A stretch of 64,000 nt of DNA, from assembly GCA_002838945.1 (NCBI GenBank), contig PGXB01000006.1, forward strand, positions 1 to 64,000. Direction: 5' to 3'. Under the pieces are notes generated by a model. It was not told the origin of the DNA. It did not search any database and was given only the letters and a program-made list of their open reading frames with translations. Shown in pieces: positions 63,963-64,000 of the stretch (the stretch's first letter is position 1; each line of letters opens with the position of its first letter). This DNA is from a candidate division Zixibacteria bacterium HGW-Zixibacteria-1. GTDB taxonomy: Bacteria; Zixibacteria; MSB-5A5; GN15; PGXB01. The translations under genes and the position numbers were made by a program.

Positions 63963-64000
63963 CTATACTGTGCTCTTGGCCTTTTGCTGCCGGGAGCGGG
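63963..64000 (-). other. Possible 3' end of an upstream gene
   Basis: One minus-strand frame is open from the window edge and ends in a TAG that overlaps the radical SAM ribosome site (TAGGAG). Only about 11 codons are visible (ending QQKAKSTV), so this is weak. Confidence 0.2.

Overview
The window looks like a chromosomal piece of an uncultured, Gram-negative-type bacterium of the FCB side of the tree, most likely a Zixibacteria-like lineage. This is an inference from style, not from a marker gene. Secreted proteins end in dockerin-like Ca-binding repeats (GDADGSG..NLLD) or in FlgD-like sorting domains (YPNPFN...G(V/I)Y). Coding is moderate in GC, and starts are often TTG or GTG. No rRNA, tRNA, CRISPR array, phage or insertion sequence was seen.

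Left part (1-20.7 kb). It opens with three secreted proteins: a gingipain-type C25 protease cut by the left edge, a cohesin-like/dockerin protein with a cysteine-rich end, and a papain-like C1A protease with Ig-like repeats and a dockerin. A von Willebrand A protein, a PAS/GAF sensor ending in a LuxR helix-turn-helix, an ECF sigma factor, a zinc-ribbon protein and a DASS-family transporter follow. Then come an Rrf2 regulator with a cysteine synthase, a TIM-barrel isomerase, a TPR lipoprotein-like protein, a free methionine sulfoxide reductase and an AhpD-like protein.

Middle part (21-54 kb). This is a large surface or exopolysaccharide locus, nearly all on the plus strand. It has a complete dTDP-rhamnose set (rfbB-rfbA-rfbD-rfbC order), a flippase, an O-antigen ligase/polymerase-like protein, a chain-length protein, several GT2 and GT4 glycosyltransferases, two polysaccharide deacetylases, GNAT and FemAB-like acyltransferases, a hexapeptide acyltransferase and a CapK-like adenylate-forming enzyme. 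One GT4 gene is a remnant: its frameshifted N-terminus and its C-terminus lie on either side of an intact GT2 gene. The most unusual part is a four-gene cassette at 48.1-52.1 kb: NadE-like, acyl carrier protein, AMP-forming acyl ligase, second NadE-like. The two NadE-like enzymes keep the ATP-pyrophosphatase loop but differ from NAD synthetases in the acceptor region. I infer an acyl-ACP-linked amidation or amide-ligation step for a polysaccharide decoration.

Right part (54-64 kb). A 2203-residue secreted protein is built from nested tandem repeats (258-bp and 942-bp periods) and ends in a dockerin plus a FlgD-like sorting domain. It is followed by a convergent pair, a radical SAM/SPASM enzyme and an ABC exporter, that resembles a peptide-modification and export unit running off the right edge.
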